DNA from: Chromatiaceae bacterium
GTDB taxonomy: Bacteria > Pseudomonadota > Gammaproteobacteria > Chromatiales > Chromatiaceae
DNA length: 64,000 bases
Reading direction: 5' to 3'
Assembly (NCBI GenBank): GCA_024235215.1
Contig: JACKMU010000006.1
Span: forward strand, 304,689-368,688
How positions within the stretch are numbered: position 1 is the stretch's first letter; the number at the start of each line of letters is the position of its first letter. The notes below the pieces were generated by a model. It was given only the letters and a program-made list of their open reading frames with translations. It searched no databases and had not been told where the DNA came from. This document shows positions 1 through 9,169 of the stretch, piece by piece. The position numbers were made by a program, and so were the translations under genes.

Positions 1-1228
1 GAGCATCGCTCTATTGGCTGTCCGGAATGCTTTTCGCGCCAGATCGTCACGCTGCAGCAATTCCAGACCACACAGCATCCTGCTGTATGCAGTCTCCATC
101 CTTCCCACGATTCGGTTGGCTGGCGGAAGCTCATCCGGTGACCTGCTGTTGGCTTCGACCCGGCGGTCAGCGATCCATGCTCCGTAAGTTTTGACGAAGT
201 GCTCCAACTGACCGAGCAGCACCCTGTCGTTGGCTTCATCTCTGGTGAATCGTGTCCAGGAGGAGAGGCGCAGCACATCGTCAAAGCCCGGTACGCCATC
301 TACGGTGACCCGCGGCACCTCGACAGAGGTGAGAAAATCGCACCAGATCAGTTTGACCTGGTCATTTTCAAGCTGCCAATCGGCGGCCGCCCCATGCCCC
401 ACGGCGTAGATCCGCTTGTGTCCGTACTGCACCTCCAACTCCTGCTCCTCATCGCTCAACAGCGACTTGTCCACCCTGGGGTAGTCGCCCACCGCACCCT
501 GTTCGATGAGGCAGCGCAACGCGACCTGAAACAGCGAGCGTTCATTGCGCCACTGGTTGCGGAGGTGTTGTTCGCCACCGGTATCCCAGATCTGCTTGTT
601 GAACAGCGAAACCGTCGTGATCCAACCGGCTCCGTAAGGACGCCAGAGCACCTCCAGTCCGGCCCGCGGATTCCCTCCGCTGCGCTCTGCGAAGAGATCG
701 AAGCGCTGGCGATAGGTTTGAGGAAGTGCGAGACGGGGGAGGTCACTTCGATGGCGTTTGCGTCACCGCCGAGCTCGGCCCGCTGATACTCTCTGCCTTT
801 GAAGCGTCCCTGCTCGTCCCGCTCACCCGTGCGCGTGTAGCTGGCCGCGGAGTAGAGGATCTGGAAACGAATATCCTCTCCGTGGATGTAGAATGTGACA
901 CCCACCGAGGAGGGTGGGGTGTAGCGTCTGGGTCGGCTGGCTGGCTCGGCTTGTTCGCTCAGCATGGCATCAGCTTCCTCATCCCCGGTCGCTTCGTCAT
1001 CACTGAGTGATGCGGGATCGATACCTTCGCCGCCCTCGATGACCGGAAAGAGGACACCGCTGGCGTAGCGCTCTATCGGGGTGGTCCGCGCAGCAGTTCA
1101 TCCGAGGAGGCGGCCGGCCCCAGCAGCTGTTTGCGCAGCCATGCGACCAAATCCTTCCTGGCGAGAGCGTAGTCCAACTGGCGATTCCTGTTATTGTCGT
1201 TCCGTACCGTATTGGCGGGGATCTTCAC
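1..1228 (-). pseudogene. DISARM DrmA-like helicase, N-terminal part, two frameshifts, runs off the left edge
   Basis: Reading the minus strand in three successive frames gives one coherent protein. It begins near a GTG at 1228, with DLVAWLRKQLLGP, then IERYASGVLFP and YTPPSSVGVTFYI. It continues from about 735 down to base 1 with RIYAVGHGAAADW, CGLELLQRD and AFRTANRAML. The YAVGHG..ADW and AFR.ANRAM blocks are what I know from the N-terminal region of DrmA, the large helicase of DISARM anti-phage loci; the helicase core would lie beyond base 1. The frame is lost by one missing base at a 4-G run (1078-1081) and again at a 5-G run (735-739); one added base at each restores a single open frame. 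It is either a decayed gene or two sequencing indels. Family assignment is from memory of motifs. Confidence 0.6.
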
Positions 1229-1386
1229 CTTTTCCACACCACGGTTACATCTTCGATAAATGGTTCGTGAATCCGATTCAGTTCCGGTGCATGGCGGATG
1301 ATCTGTGCCCAATCGATGCAACAAGTGGCTAACACGGCATACTTCGAGCGTTGTCCGGATAATCTAACAGCCCTGGAGCGGCAACG
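1225..1386 (-). pseudogene. Unidentified C-terminal gene fragment upstream of the helicase
   Basis: A minus-strand frame open for 53 codons ends with IEDVTVVWKR and a TGA at 1225-1227. That stop overlaps the probable GTG start of the helicase as GTGA, the usual arrangement of translationally coupled genes. No start codon with a ribosome site is visible, and an in-frame stop lies just upstream at 1387-1389, so only a tail remains. I do not recognise the family. On the plus strand a 34-codon frame starting at the ATG at 1316 overlaps the same bases and could instead be the real one. Confidence 0.25.
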
Positions 1387-1572
1387 CTATTTCGCCGAGG
1401 AGAGCCTGCACTGCACCGCATAGCGGGATTCACCGAATTTATTTGGTGCCAAACGCGTTGCATGACAACATCACCCACCAGGTCGGGCGCTCTAATTACC
1501 TTTCGACTTTAGGGGTAGGAGCGTTTATGCTTCTTATATGCAGTACCTGCCGATGTAATGGGATGCCACCGC

Positions 1573-4500
1573 ATGAAGAGAAAACACGGCTACCGCATCC
1601 GTCGCTTCGGGATCGTCCCGAAGATTCTCTTTTTCTTTGTCGACTCGCCGCTAACACCGCTGTTTATAGGCGCTTCTATCCTGCTGGGTGGTTTGGCGGT
1701 CGCGCTGTTGCCGCGGGAGGAAGAGCCGCAGATCGTCGTACCCGTCATCGATGTTTTCGTGCAGATGCCGGGCGCGACCGCCAAGGAGGTGGAACAGCGC
1801 GTCACCAAGCCGCTCGAAAAGCTGGCCTGGGAACTACCCGGTGTGGAGTACATCTACTCCACCTCGAGCACCGGTAAGTCGCTGACCGTCGTCCGATTCC
1901 TCGTGGGTTGGGACGAAGCGGAAGCCATCGTGCAGCTTTACCAGAAGCTCTATGCCAACCTCGACCGGATTCCTCCGGGGGCTTCGCAGCCTTTGCTCAA
2001 GCCGCGGCGGATAGACGATGTACCCGTGCTGGCCCTGACCTTTCACGGGAACGGATACGACGGCCATGCTCTGCGGCGCATCGCCGCCGTCGTCGATGAT
2101 GCGATCAAGCAGGTCACCAACGTCTCCGAGACCACGCTGATCGGCGGCCAGCGGCGCGCGATAAGGGTGGAGCTGGATGCCGGCAAACTGACCTCCTACC
2201 AAATTGACCCGACTCATGTGGTGCGTTCGCTTGGGGCTGCTAACCGGCAAAGTCCGGCCGGCAGTTTTCTTGCGGGTAACCGGGAAATCCTCGTAGAGAC
2301 AGGTGGCTTCCTGCGCGATGCGGGGGAGGTTGGCGCCGTGGTGGTCGGTGTGCACCTCAACCAACTGGTCTACCTGCGGGACGTGGCCGAGGTCATCGAC
2401 GGTCCCGAAGAGATCGAGGACTATGTGCTGTTCGGGCATGGAGGGCAGAGGGAGGGGCAGGCCGGCATGTGGACCGAGGAGCCTGCAGTCACCTTGGCCA
2501 TCGCCAAGCGCAAGGGCACCAATGCTGTTCGGGTGGTGGCCGACGTGATGCACAAGGTCGAGCAGCTGCGCGGCCATCTGATCCCGGAAAACGTGGAGAT
2601 CACGATAACCCGCGACTATGGACGCACCGCCACCGAGAAGTCCGATGAGTTGTTATTCCATATGGGCCTGGCGGTGGTGGGTGTCAGTCTGCTCATCGTG
2701 GTGGTGCTTGGTTGGCGTGAAGCCGGGGTGGTGGCTGTCGCCATCCCGGTCACTCTGGCTCTCACGCTGGCGACTTTCTATCTGCTCGGTTTCACCCTCA
2801 ACCGGGTCACTCTGTTCGCCCTGATCTTCTCCATCGGCATCCTGGTGGATGACCCCATCGTGGATGTGGAAAACGTGGTACGCCACTTCCGCCTGCCCGA
2901 AAACCGGGGAAGACCGCTGAAAGAGGTCACCATCGAAGCGGTCAACGAGGTGCGCAGCCCGCTGATCCTCGCAACCCTTACCGTGATCGCCGCGGTACTC
3001 CCCATGGCCTTTGTGCAGGGGCTTATGGGTCCGTACATGCGGCCCATACCGGTCGGCGCCACCGCGGCCATGCTCTATTCGATGGCCGTTGCCTTCATGG
3101 CCACTCCCTGGGCCGCTTACCGTGTACTGCGCCGCCATGCGCGCCATGCCGGGCAGCGGTCGGAAAAGGAAGACTGGACCACCCGGGTTTACCGCCGGGT
3201 GATGGATCCCATGATCCGTCGCCCGTTGTTCGGAGCCACCTTTCTGGGCTCGATCACGCTGCTCCTCATGGGCGCCATTGGCCTGGTGATGATGGGTGCG
3301 GTCAAGGTCAAGATGCTGCCCTACGACAACAAGAGCGAACTGCAGATCATCGTGGACATGGACGAAGGCACCACCCTCGAGTGCACCACCAACGCAACGC
3401 GCAGCCTGGCCGCGCTGCTGAGCAAAGAGCCCGAAGTGCTGAACTATCAGATCTATGCAGGGACTTCGGCGCCTTACAATTTCAATGGCCTGGTGCGTCA
3501 CTACTTCCTGCGCCAGGAAGCAAACATGGCGGATATCCAGGTCAACCTGGTGCCGAAGGAGGAACGTGACCAGCAGAGTCACGATATTGCCAAGCGTATT
3601 CGCAACAACATCCGCACACTGGCCAAGGAGTGCGGTGCCAGGGTCAAGGTGGCTGAAGTTCCCCCGGGGCCGCCAGTGTTACAGACCGTGGTGGCCGAGA
3701 TTTACGGTCCCGATTATGAAGAGCAGGTAAAAATCGCCGGCGACGTGCAGAAAATGTTCGAGGAAACGCCGGGGGTGGTGGATGTTGACTCTTATGTCGA
3801 AGCCGACCAGCCGCGACTGATTTTCCGTTTCGATCAGGAGAAAGCCGCGTTACAGCACATCAGTGCAGAACAGGTATCGGAGGTCGTTCGCATCGCCGAG
3901 GCGGGCGTGGAGACGGGTCTGCTGCACGCACCTGAAGAGAAGGAAGACGTACCGATCACCGTGCGTCTGCCCATCAGCCAGCGGTCGCAACCCTCCGCGC
4001 TACTGCCTATCCCCGTATGCTCCAGTGAGAACTGCGTGCCCCTGGGTGAATCGGTCAGCATGGAATCGAGCGTGAGCGAGAAGAGCATCTACCGCAAGAA
4101 CCAGCTGCCGGTGGTCTATGTCACCGGAGATGTGGCCGGCGAGGAGGAGAGCCCCATCTATGCCTTGCTCAAGCTGAACGACCAGATCCGCGCTTATGTT
4201 CCGGAGGGGCATGACGCCCCGATGGAGATCTGGAATATCCGCCAGCCTTTCTCCACCCTGCTGCCGTCGCTCAAGTGGGATGGCGAGTGGCATATCACTT
4301 ATGAGGTGTTCCGCGACCTCGGAGCGGCCTTCGCTGTGGTTCTGGTACTCATTTACGCGCTGGTGGTAGGCTGGTTCCGGTCTTTCCGGACGCCCTTCAT
4401 CATCATGGCTGCCATTCCCTTCTCCCTGGTCGGCATCCTGCCCGCCCACTGGGCGATGGGTGCCTTCTTTACCGCCACCTCCATGATCGGTTTCATCGCC

Positions 4501-4863
4501 GGAGCCGGTATAGTGGTACGGAACTCCATCATCCTCGTGGACTTCATCAAACTCCGGGTGAAGCAGGGTATGCCCCTGGCAGACGCAGTGGTGGATGCTG
4601 GCGCAGTGCGATTCCGGCCGATGCTGTTGACAGCAATGGCAGTGGTGGTAGGCGGCAGTGTGATCCTGTTCGATCCCATCTTCCAGGGTCTGGCCATCTC
4701 CCTGATGGCGGGTGAAGTTGCCTCCCTGCTGCTGTCACGCATGGCCGTGCCCATCATCTATTACCTGGCCATGCGGCATCGCTACCGCTCGGGACGGGAT
4801 GAAGAGGAGAACCCTCCGGAAGGGGTCAGTTCCCGCATTGTAACCTCCTCGGAGTCAAGTTAG
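1573..4863 (+). CDS. RND-family efflux pump permease subunit
   Basis: Inner-membrane proton-driven pump of the resistance-nodulation-division superfamily, about 1,096 residues. One membrane segment lies near the N-terminus (SPLTPLFIGASILLGG), followed by PREEEPQI, a start typical of the large AcrB-like permeases. A large periplasmic domain follows, then a membrane block around residues 365-520 carrying ILVDDPIVDVENVV with the paired Asp of the proton relay, a second periplasmic domain, and a C-terminal membrane block. The ATG at 1573 is preceded by a weak GGGA site; 1558 is an alternative start. No membrane-fusion or outer-membrane partner gene lies beside it, so the substrate is unknown. Its last codons (tcg gag tca agt tag) resemble the left flank of the adjacent transposase element, so the original C-terminus may have been altered. 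Confidence 0.88.
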   Translation: MKRKHGYRIRRFGIVPKILFFFVDSPLTPLFIGASILLGGLAVALLPREEEPQIVVPVIDVFVQMPGATAKEVEQRVTKPLEKLAWELPGVEYIYSTSSTGKSLTVVRFLVGWDEAEAIVQLYQKLYANLDRIPPGASQPLLKPRRIDDVPVLALTFHGNGYDGHALRRIAAVVDDAIKQVTNVSETTLIGGQRRAIRVELDAGKLTSYQIDPTHVVRSLGAANRQSPAGSFLAGNREILVETGGFLRDAGEVGAVVVGVHLNQLVYLRDVAEVIDGPEEIEDYVLFGHGGQREGQAGMWTEEPAVTLAIAKRKGTNAVRVVADVMHKVEQLRGHLIPENVEITITRDYGRTATEKSDELLFHMGLAVVGVSLLIVVVLGWREAGVVAVAIPVTLALTLATFYLLGFTLNRVTLFALIFSIGILVDDPIVDVENVVRHFRLPENRGRPLKEVTIEAVNEVRSPLILATLTVIAAVLPMAFVQGLMGPYMRPIPVGATAAMLYSMAVAFMATPWAAYRVLRRHARHAGQRSEKEDWTTRVYRRVMDPMIRRPLFGATFLGSITLLLMGAIGLVMMGAVKVKMLPYDNKSELQIIVDMDEGTTLECTTNATRSLAALLSKEPEVLNYQIYAGTSAPYNFNGLVRHYFLRQEANMADIQVNLVPKEERDQQSHDIAKRIRNNIRTLAKECGARVKVAEVPPGPPVLQTVVAEIYGPDYEEQVKIAGDVQKMFEETPGVVDVDSYVEADQPRLIFRFDQEKAALQHISAEQVSEVVRIAEAGVETGLLHAPEEKEDVPITVRLPISQRSQPSALLPIPVCSSENCVPLGESVSMESSVSEKSIYRKNQLPVVYVTGDVAGEEESPIYALLKLNDQIRAYVPEGHDAPMEIWNIRQPFSTLLPSLKWDGEWHITYEVFRDLGAAFAVVLVLIYALVVGWFRSFRTPFIIMAAIPFSLVGILPAHWAMGAFFTATSMIGFIAGAGIVVRNSIILVDFIKLRVKQGMPLADAVVDAGAVRFRPMLLTAMAVVVGGSVILFDPIFQGLAISLMAGEVASLLLSRMAVPIIYYLAMRHRYRSGRDEEENPPEGVSSRIVTSSESS

Positions 4864-4872
4864 ACTTTTTTC

Positions 4873-5472
4873 ACGGCAAGGCCATTGCGAATCGAATTTG
4901 CCGGTGCGCTGTATCGCTTGACGGCGAGAGGAGACCGGCAAGAGATAATCTACGAAGATGATGGGGACCGCGAGAGTTTTCCCGGAAATCCCTCGCAGAG
5001 GTTATAGCGTGCTGCAAAATGTTGTTATGCGTACTGTTTGATGACCAACCACCACCATCTGTTGGTCGAGACGGTCGCAGTAAACCTCTTCCCAGGGATG
5101 CGCCAGCTGAATGGGTTCTACGCACAAGCATCGAACCGAACCGACGCGAAGGCCAACCGGTCATCTGTTCCAGGGATGCTTCAAATGTATATTGGTGGAT
5201 CGTGATGCGTACCTTTTGGAGTTGGCCGATACATCGTGTTGAACCCGGTTCGAGCTGGAATGGTTGAGCAGCCGGTACAATGGCCTTGGAGCGGCTTCAG
5301 GCAATGATTGGCAAGGTACCGGCACCGAAGTGGTCGTGAGTGGAGCCACTTATGAGTCCCTTTGGCTGCGACCGGTGCGTACAGTTATCGGGAAATTGCG
5401 GAGCAATTTAGGGTGTACCTGGCGACGGTAGGTCGGATCGTGCATAGCGCAATGCAACGATGCGAGAACTGA
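4873..5472 (+). pseudogene. Degenerate REP-associated tyrosine transposase (IS200-like, Y1 type)
   Basis: The pieces of one transposase are spread over two frames. At 4873 an ACG stands where the ATG should be, followed by ARPLRIEFAGALYRLTARG, then EIIYEDDGDRESF and an internal TAG. Further on is AYCLMTNHHHLLVET, which contains the HUH metal-binding motif, then a stop. In a shifted frame come RYIVLNPVRAGMVE, WPWSGF and the C-terminal SYREIAEQFRV...TVGRIVHSAM typical of RAYT proteins, ending at 5472. The order is that of a complete family member, but start loss, stops and frameshifts make it inactive. The sequence after the stop (ctgacccc) matches the end of the palindromic element at 12120-12200, which suggests the two are related. 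Confidence 0.85.
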
Positions 5473-5506
5473 CCCCATAGACATAGACACCGAGGAGGAG
5501 ACCAGC

Positions 5507-5947
5507 ATGAACAAGATCGAGGCCTTATCGGCGATCCGCCGTGCCAAGTCCGCCCATCTCAAGTGGCGGGCATTTGCTCAGGCATTGATCGCCGGTGTCC
5601 CTGTCACCGATGACAAGGTGCCGAAACTGCACACCGAATGCGACTTCGGTAAGTGGTACTACGGGGATGCCAAGAAACATCTCTGGCACCTGGATGCCTA
5701 TCAAGGGATCGAGTCCCCCCACGAAATGCTGCATGCTATCTATGGGCGTATCTTCAATATTCTCCACGGTATGGAAGGAGAGAGACTCTTCTCCCGCCTC
5801 TTTACCACCAAGGCGGAGCGGGAGCGGCGTCGCTCCGAGATAGCCCAAAACCTGCTGGTCGAGCTGGTAGCCGTCTCCGAGACGCTGTTGCGGGCCATAG
5901 AGATCCTGGAAATCGAAGTCCAGGCCACACCCACGTTGCCGGATTGA
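5507..5947 (+). CDS. CZB-domain zinc-binding sensor protein
   Basis: A 146-residue soluble protein that is essentially one chemoreceptor zinc-binding (CZB) domain. The domain's signature residues are present: His in AHLKW near residue 21, Cys in ECDFGKWYYG near 47-55, and two His in PHEMLHAIYG near 71-78. In the family these bind zinc and regulate chemoreceptors or diguanylate cyclases, also responding to oxidants. The C-terminal part looks helical (ERERRRSEIAQNLL). A GGAGGAGA ribosome site precedes the ATG. It stands alone, between a dead transposase and the convergent CBS gene, so its partner protein is probably encoded elsewhere. Confidence 0.85.
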   Translation: MNKIEALSAIRRAKSAHLKWRAFAQALIAGVPVTDDKVPKLHTECDFGKWYYGDAKKHLWHLDAYQGIESPHEMLHAIYGRIFNILHGMEGERLFSRLFTTKAERERRRSEIAQNLLVELVAVSETLLRAIEILEIEVQATPTLPD

Positions 5948-6044
5948 CCAGGGTCCGCACCGCGGCCCTCCCGTTAGCCTGTCACCTGTGCATCGTCACC
6001 GATATCGGTGCCTTATGCCGGAGTGACGGCCCTGTACCCCGGGA

Positions 6045-6713
6045 TCAGGGTGTTACTCCACGTGCGGGCTTGTCTTCGGTGATGATTTCGAAACCGAGAT
6101 CGCGGAGGTGTTGGTCGATCTGGTCAGGGTTGTCGGCGATGTAACGCACGATCACGGTACGCCTCTCTCTGCTGGATTCGGAGGTGGGCGAAACCACCGA
6201 TGAGATATAACCACCAGCGTCGCTGATCTTGTTGAGAAAATTGGCCAGTTCTCTCACCTTGTTGGGTAGTTTTACGGCAATGCGAGTGGTCTCGTTCAGA
6301 TTGCTGCCGGTGATGTCCAGGAAGAAGTCGAGTATGTCGGTCTCGCTGACCACGCCGACGACACGCCCCTCCTCCACCACTGGGAGACAGCCGATTTTGT
6401 TTTCGCGGATAATCTGACCCGCTTTCTCGATCAGGGTGCGGCGAGTGCAGCTGAACGGTTTTTTATCCATCAACTGACCGACTGTCACCTTGGATGTGAG
6501 GTAGTTGACCTCACCGACACTCAACGTGGTGATAGCAGAAGGCTCAGCCTGGAGCAGGTGCTGGCGGCCGAACATCCCGACCAAGCGATTGTCGCGGTCA
6601 ACCACCGGCAGGTAGCGGCGGTTGCGCTGTTTCATCAGATGGGAAGCCTGGCTGATTTTCATCTCCTGGGTGACGCTGTCAACCTCCCGGGACATGATCT
6701 GTTCAACGTACAT
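6045..6713 (-). CDS. CBS-pair protein with C-terminal ACT domain
   Basis: A 222-residue cytoplasmic regulator-like protein. Two CBS motifs lie in roughly residues 1-65 (MYVEQIMSREVDSV, RYLPVVDRDNRLVGMF) and 75-135 (VGQLMDKKPF, GCLPVVEEGRVVGVVSETD). An ACT-like domain follows in the last 80 residues (TRIAVKLPNKVRELANFLN, YISSVVSP). CBS pairs bind adenine nucleotides and ACT domains bind amino acids. It starts 24 bp after livF and shares its strand, so it is probably the last gene of the liv operon. That would fit a role in sensing amino acid or energy state for this transporter, but the role is inferred from position only. Confidence 0.85.
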   Translation of the reverse strand: MYVEQIMSREVDSVTQEMKISQASHLMKQRNRRYLPVVDRDNRLVGMFGRQHLLQAEPSAITTLSVGEVNYLTSKVTVGQLMDKKPFSCTRRTLIEKAGQIIRENKIGCLPVVEEGRVVGVVSETDILDFFLDITGSNLNETTRIAVKLPNKVRELANFLNKISDAGGYISSVVSPTSESSRERRTVIVRYIADNPDQIDQHLRDLGFEIITEDKPARGVTP

Positions 6714-6737
6714 GTTTTTCGACCTCCAACGAGTGCA

Positions 6738-7460
6738 TCAGTGTCCCAGATAGGCGCGCCGCACCGCTTCGTCGGCCAGCAGTTCATCGGCGGCTGCGCC
6801 AAGGATGACACGACCGGTCTCCAGCACATAGCCGCGGTCGGCAATACGCAACGCAGCGTTGGCGTTCTGCTCCACCAGCAGGATGGTGACACCCTTGTCG
6901 TTCAGCTCCCTGATCACGCGGAATATCTCCTCGACCAGCAGCGGTGCCAATCCCATCGAAGGCTCATCGAGCAGTAGCAAACGCGGCCTTCCGAGCAGTG
7001 CGCGCCCGATCGCGAGCATCTGCTGCTGTCCACCCGACAGTGTGCCGGCGGTCTGTTTCCGCTTCTCCTTCAGTATAGGAAAAAGCTGATAGATCCCGTC
7101 GAGTTCCTGGTCGAGCCGATCCTGGTCGGAGCGCAGAGAGTAGCCACCGAGCCGCAGATTGTCTTCCACGCTCAGTGGTGCGAACACCTGGCGCCCTTCC
7201 GGCACATGACAGATGCCAGACTGGACGATCTTGTGACTCGCCATCCGCGAGATCTCCCTGTCATCGAAGGAGATGGATCCACCCGAAGCTCGCTGTACAC
7301 CGGAGAGCGTCAGTAGCAGCGTGGTTTTGCCGGCGCCGTTGGCACCGACGATGGCCACCAGTTCGCCCGGTTTCACCTCGAGCGAAATGCCATGCAGCGC
7401 CTGGATCGGCCCGTAGTGGGCGGTCAGACCAGCTATTTTCAGCAGCGCTTCAGACGGCAT
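6738..7460 (-). CDS. livF: Branched-chain amino acid type ABC transporter, ATP-binding protein LivF
   Basis: ATPase subunit of a HAAT-family importer, about 240 residues. It shows Walker A GANGAGKTTLL, the signature TLSGGQQQMLAIGRAL, and Walker B LLLLDEPSMGLAP followed by the switch His region. The LivF-type Q-loop segment GICHVPEGRQVFAPLSVEDN separates it from LivG. The ATG at 7460 is preceded by GGTGAG at good spacing; a GTG at 7475 would add five residues. It overlaps livG by 11 bp. It is the fifth gene of the livKHMGF operon, and the CBS-ACT gene follows. Confidence 0.93.
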   Translation of the reverse strand: MPSEALLKIAGLTAHYGPIQALHGISLEVKPGELVAIVGANGAGKTTLLLTLSGVQRASGGSISFDDREISRMASHKIVQSGICHVPEGRQVFAPLSVEDNLRLGGYSLRSDQDRLDQELDGIYQLFPILKEKRKQTAGTLSGGQQQMLAIGRALLGRPRLLLLDEPSMGLAPLLVEEIFRVIRELNDKGVTILLVEQNANAALRIADRGYVLETGRVILGAAADELLADEAVRRAYLGH

Positions 7461-8223
7461 ATTCGATCTCACCACCCAGATAGGCCTCGATCACTCGCGG
7501 ATCGTTCTGGATCGCTTCGGGTGGGCCTTCCGCCAGCCGGCTGCCGTAGTCGATCACCAGGATGCGGTCCGAGACATCCATCACCAGCCCCATGTTGTGC
7601 TCCACCAGCAGCACGGTGATACCGGTCCCGCTGATCTGCCGGATCAGGCTGCGCATCTGTTTGGTTTCGGTATCGTTGAGCCCGGCAGCCGGTTCATCCA
7701 TCAGCAGCAGTCTGGGGGAAGCCGCCAGCGCGCGCGCGATCTCCAGCCGTTTCAGCACGCCGTAGGGGAGGGCGTCGGCGTGACTCTCCAGATAGTCGTC
7801 GAGCCCACAGAAAAGGATTGCCTCGCGTGCCCAGCGTTCAGCCTGCTTCTCTTCCCGGCGGGTTCCAGGCAGGCGCAGCGCATTGCTCCAGATGCGGCCG
7901 CGGGTGCGCAGATGGCAGCCCACCTTGACGTTGTCCAGCACACTCATGTTGAAGAACATCTGCAGATTCTGGAAGGTGCGTGAGACGCCCAGTTCCGCCA
8001 CCTGATGCGGCAGTCGGCCGATGATCTCCCGGTCGAGAAATCGGATGCTCCCCTCATCCGGGCTGTAGATGCCGCAGAGCATGTTGAACAGCGTGGTCTT
8101 GCCGGCCCCGTTTGGTCCGATCACTGAGTAAACCTGGCCTTCGGGTACCCCGAAATCGAGGTCGGCTATAGCGGTCACGCCACCGAATGATTTGCTCAGG
8201 CCGTGAACCTCAAGCAGCGCCAC
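7450..8223 (-). CDS. livG: Branched-chain amino acid type ABC transporter, ATP-binding protein LivG
   Basis: Second ATPase of the importer, about 257 residues. Walker A is GPNGAGKTTLFNML and Walker B is RLLLMDEPAAGLND. The segment VAELGVSRTFQNLQMF is the LivG-type Q-loop, and the C-terminus ends with NDPRVIEAYLGG, a LivG hallmark. I chose the GTG at 8223, which follows a GGAGGAGAG ribosome site and gives the usual ALLEVHGLSKSFGG opening. An upstream ATG at 8274 would add 17 unlikely residues inside livM. It overlaps the end of livM by 14 bp, consistent with translational coupling. Confidence 0.93.
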   Translation of the reverse strand: MALLEVHGLSKSFGGVTAIADLDFGVPEGQVYSVIGPNGAGKTTLFNMLCGIYSPDEGSIRFLDREIIGRLPHQVAELGVSRTFQNLQMFFNMSVLDNVKVGCHLRTRGRIWSNALRLPGTRREEKQAERWAREAILFCGLDDYLESHADALPYGVLKRLEIARALAASPRLLLMDEPAAGLNDTETKQMRSLIRQISGTGITVLLVEHNMGLVMDVSDRILVIDYGSRLAEGPPEAIQNDPRVIEAYLGGEIEYAV

Positions 8224-9169
8224 GGCGGCTCTCCTCCGTTGCCACTCTGCGCCACAGTTTCTGCATGCCGACAAACAGTCCCTGGGGCAGGAAGATCATC
8301 ATCGACATCAGGATAGCGCCGAAAATCAGCACTTCGAAATCCTCGAAAACCACCAGTAACTCCGGCAGAAAGGTGAGGATGATGGCGCCCATGATCGCGC
8401 CGTAGGTGGAAGCCATGCCACCCAGTACCACCATGGTTACCAGTTCGATGGAGAAGAAGAAGCTGAATGAGTCGGGACTGACGAACGCCTGCTGATGGGC
8501 AAACAGACTGCCCGCCAGAGAGGCGATCAGTGCAGCCAGCACGAAGACACCGGTTTTGGTGGTGGTGGTGTTGATGCCCATCATCTCCGCAGCCACTTCG
8601 GAGCCGTGCAGCGCGCGTAGTGCGCGTCCGCTGCGCGAGTTGATGATGTTGAGCACCAGCCAGACGACCGCCAGCAGTACCGAAACGATCACTGTGTACC
8701 AACGCAGATCCGAGTCTACCGCCCAGCCGAACAGCGAGAGCGTGGGGATTCCGCCCAGTCCGTCGGGTCCGCCGGTGAGGCTTCCGGTCTGTACCAGCAG
8801 GATATTGATGATGATGCCGAGTCCGAGTGTGGCCATCGCCAGATAATGCCCTTTCAGTCGCAGAATCGGGCGCCCCAGAGTGAATGCCACCACTCCGGTC
8901 AGAACGAGACCGAACAGCATCGCCGGCCAGGGGTTCCAGCCATAGCGGGTCGTGAGGATCGCCGAGGCGTAGGCGCCGATACCGAAAAAACCGGCGTGGC
9001 CGAGCGATATCTGTCCGGCGTATCCCATCAGCAGGTTGAGGCTGACCGCGAGGATGGCATGAAGTGCGGCGGTGACGCCAACCACGGTGACATAGTAGTT
9101 GTCGGGAAAGATGAGTGGCAGCAGCAGCGCTGCTGCCACCAGCAGGTAAAATCCCCGCAGATGACTCAT
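8210..9169 (-). CDS. livM: Branched-chain amino acid type ABC transporter, permease LivM
   Basis: Inner-membrane permease of about 319 residues with eight or more hydrophobic segments. It contains the family blocks NLLMGYAGQISLGHAGFFGIGAY near residues 45-65 (shown in part) and LRLKGHYLAMATLGLG near 105-120. SRSGRALRALHGSEVAAEMMG, in the second half, is the cytoplasmic loop that couples to the ATPases. It pairs with LivH to form the channel. Its ATG overlaps the livH stop as ATGA. The cytoplasmic tail (QKLWRRVATEES) runs into livG. Confidence 0.93.
   Translation of the reverse strand: MSHLRGFYLLVAAALLLPLIFPDNYYVTVVGVTAALHAILAVSLNLLMGYAGQISLGHAGFFGIGAYASAILTTRYGWNPWPAMLFGLVLTGVVAFTLGRPILRLKGHYLAMATLGLGIIINILLVQTGSLTGGPDGLGGIPTLSLFGWAVDSDLRWYTVIVSVLLAVVWLVLNIINSRSGRALRALHGSEVAAEMMGINTTTTKTGVFVLAALIASLAGSLFAHQQAFVSPDSFSFFFSIELVTMVVLGGMASTYGAIMGAIILTFLPELLVVFEDFEVLIFGAILMSMMIFLPQGLFVGMQKLWRRVATEESRRGAA

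Noticed and set aside
1443..1877. 144-codon plus-strand frame before and inside the RND gene, with a good ribosome site near 1515
   Set aside because: Most of it is the RND gene read in another frame; the first 40 codons have no family resemblance.
2653..3582. 309-codon frame antisense to the RND permease
   Set aside because: His/Gln/Arg-rich composition typical of an antisense shadow, over an intact gene.
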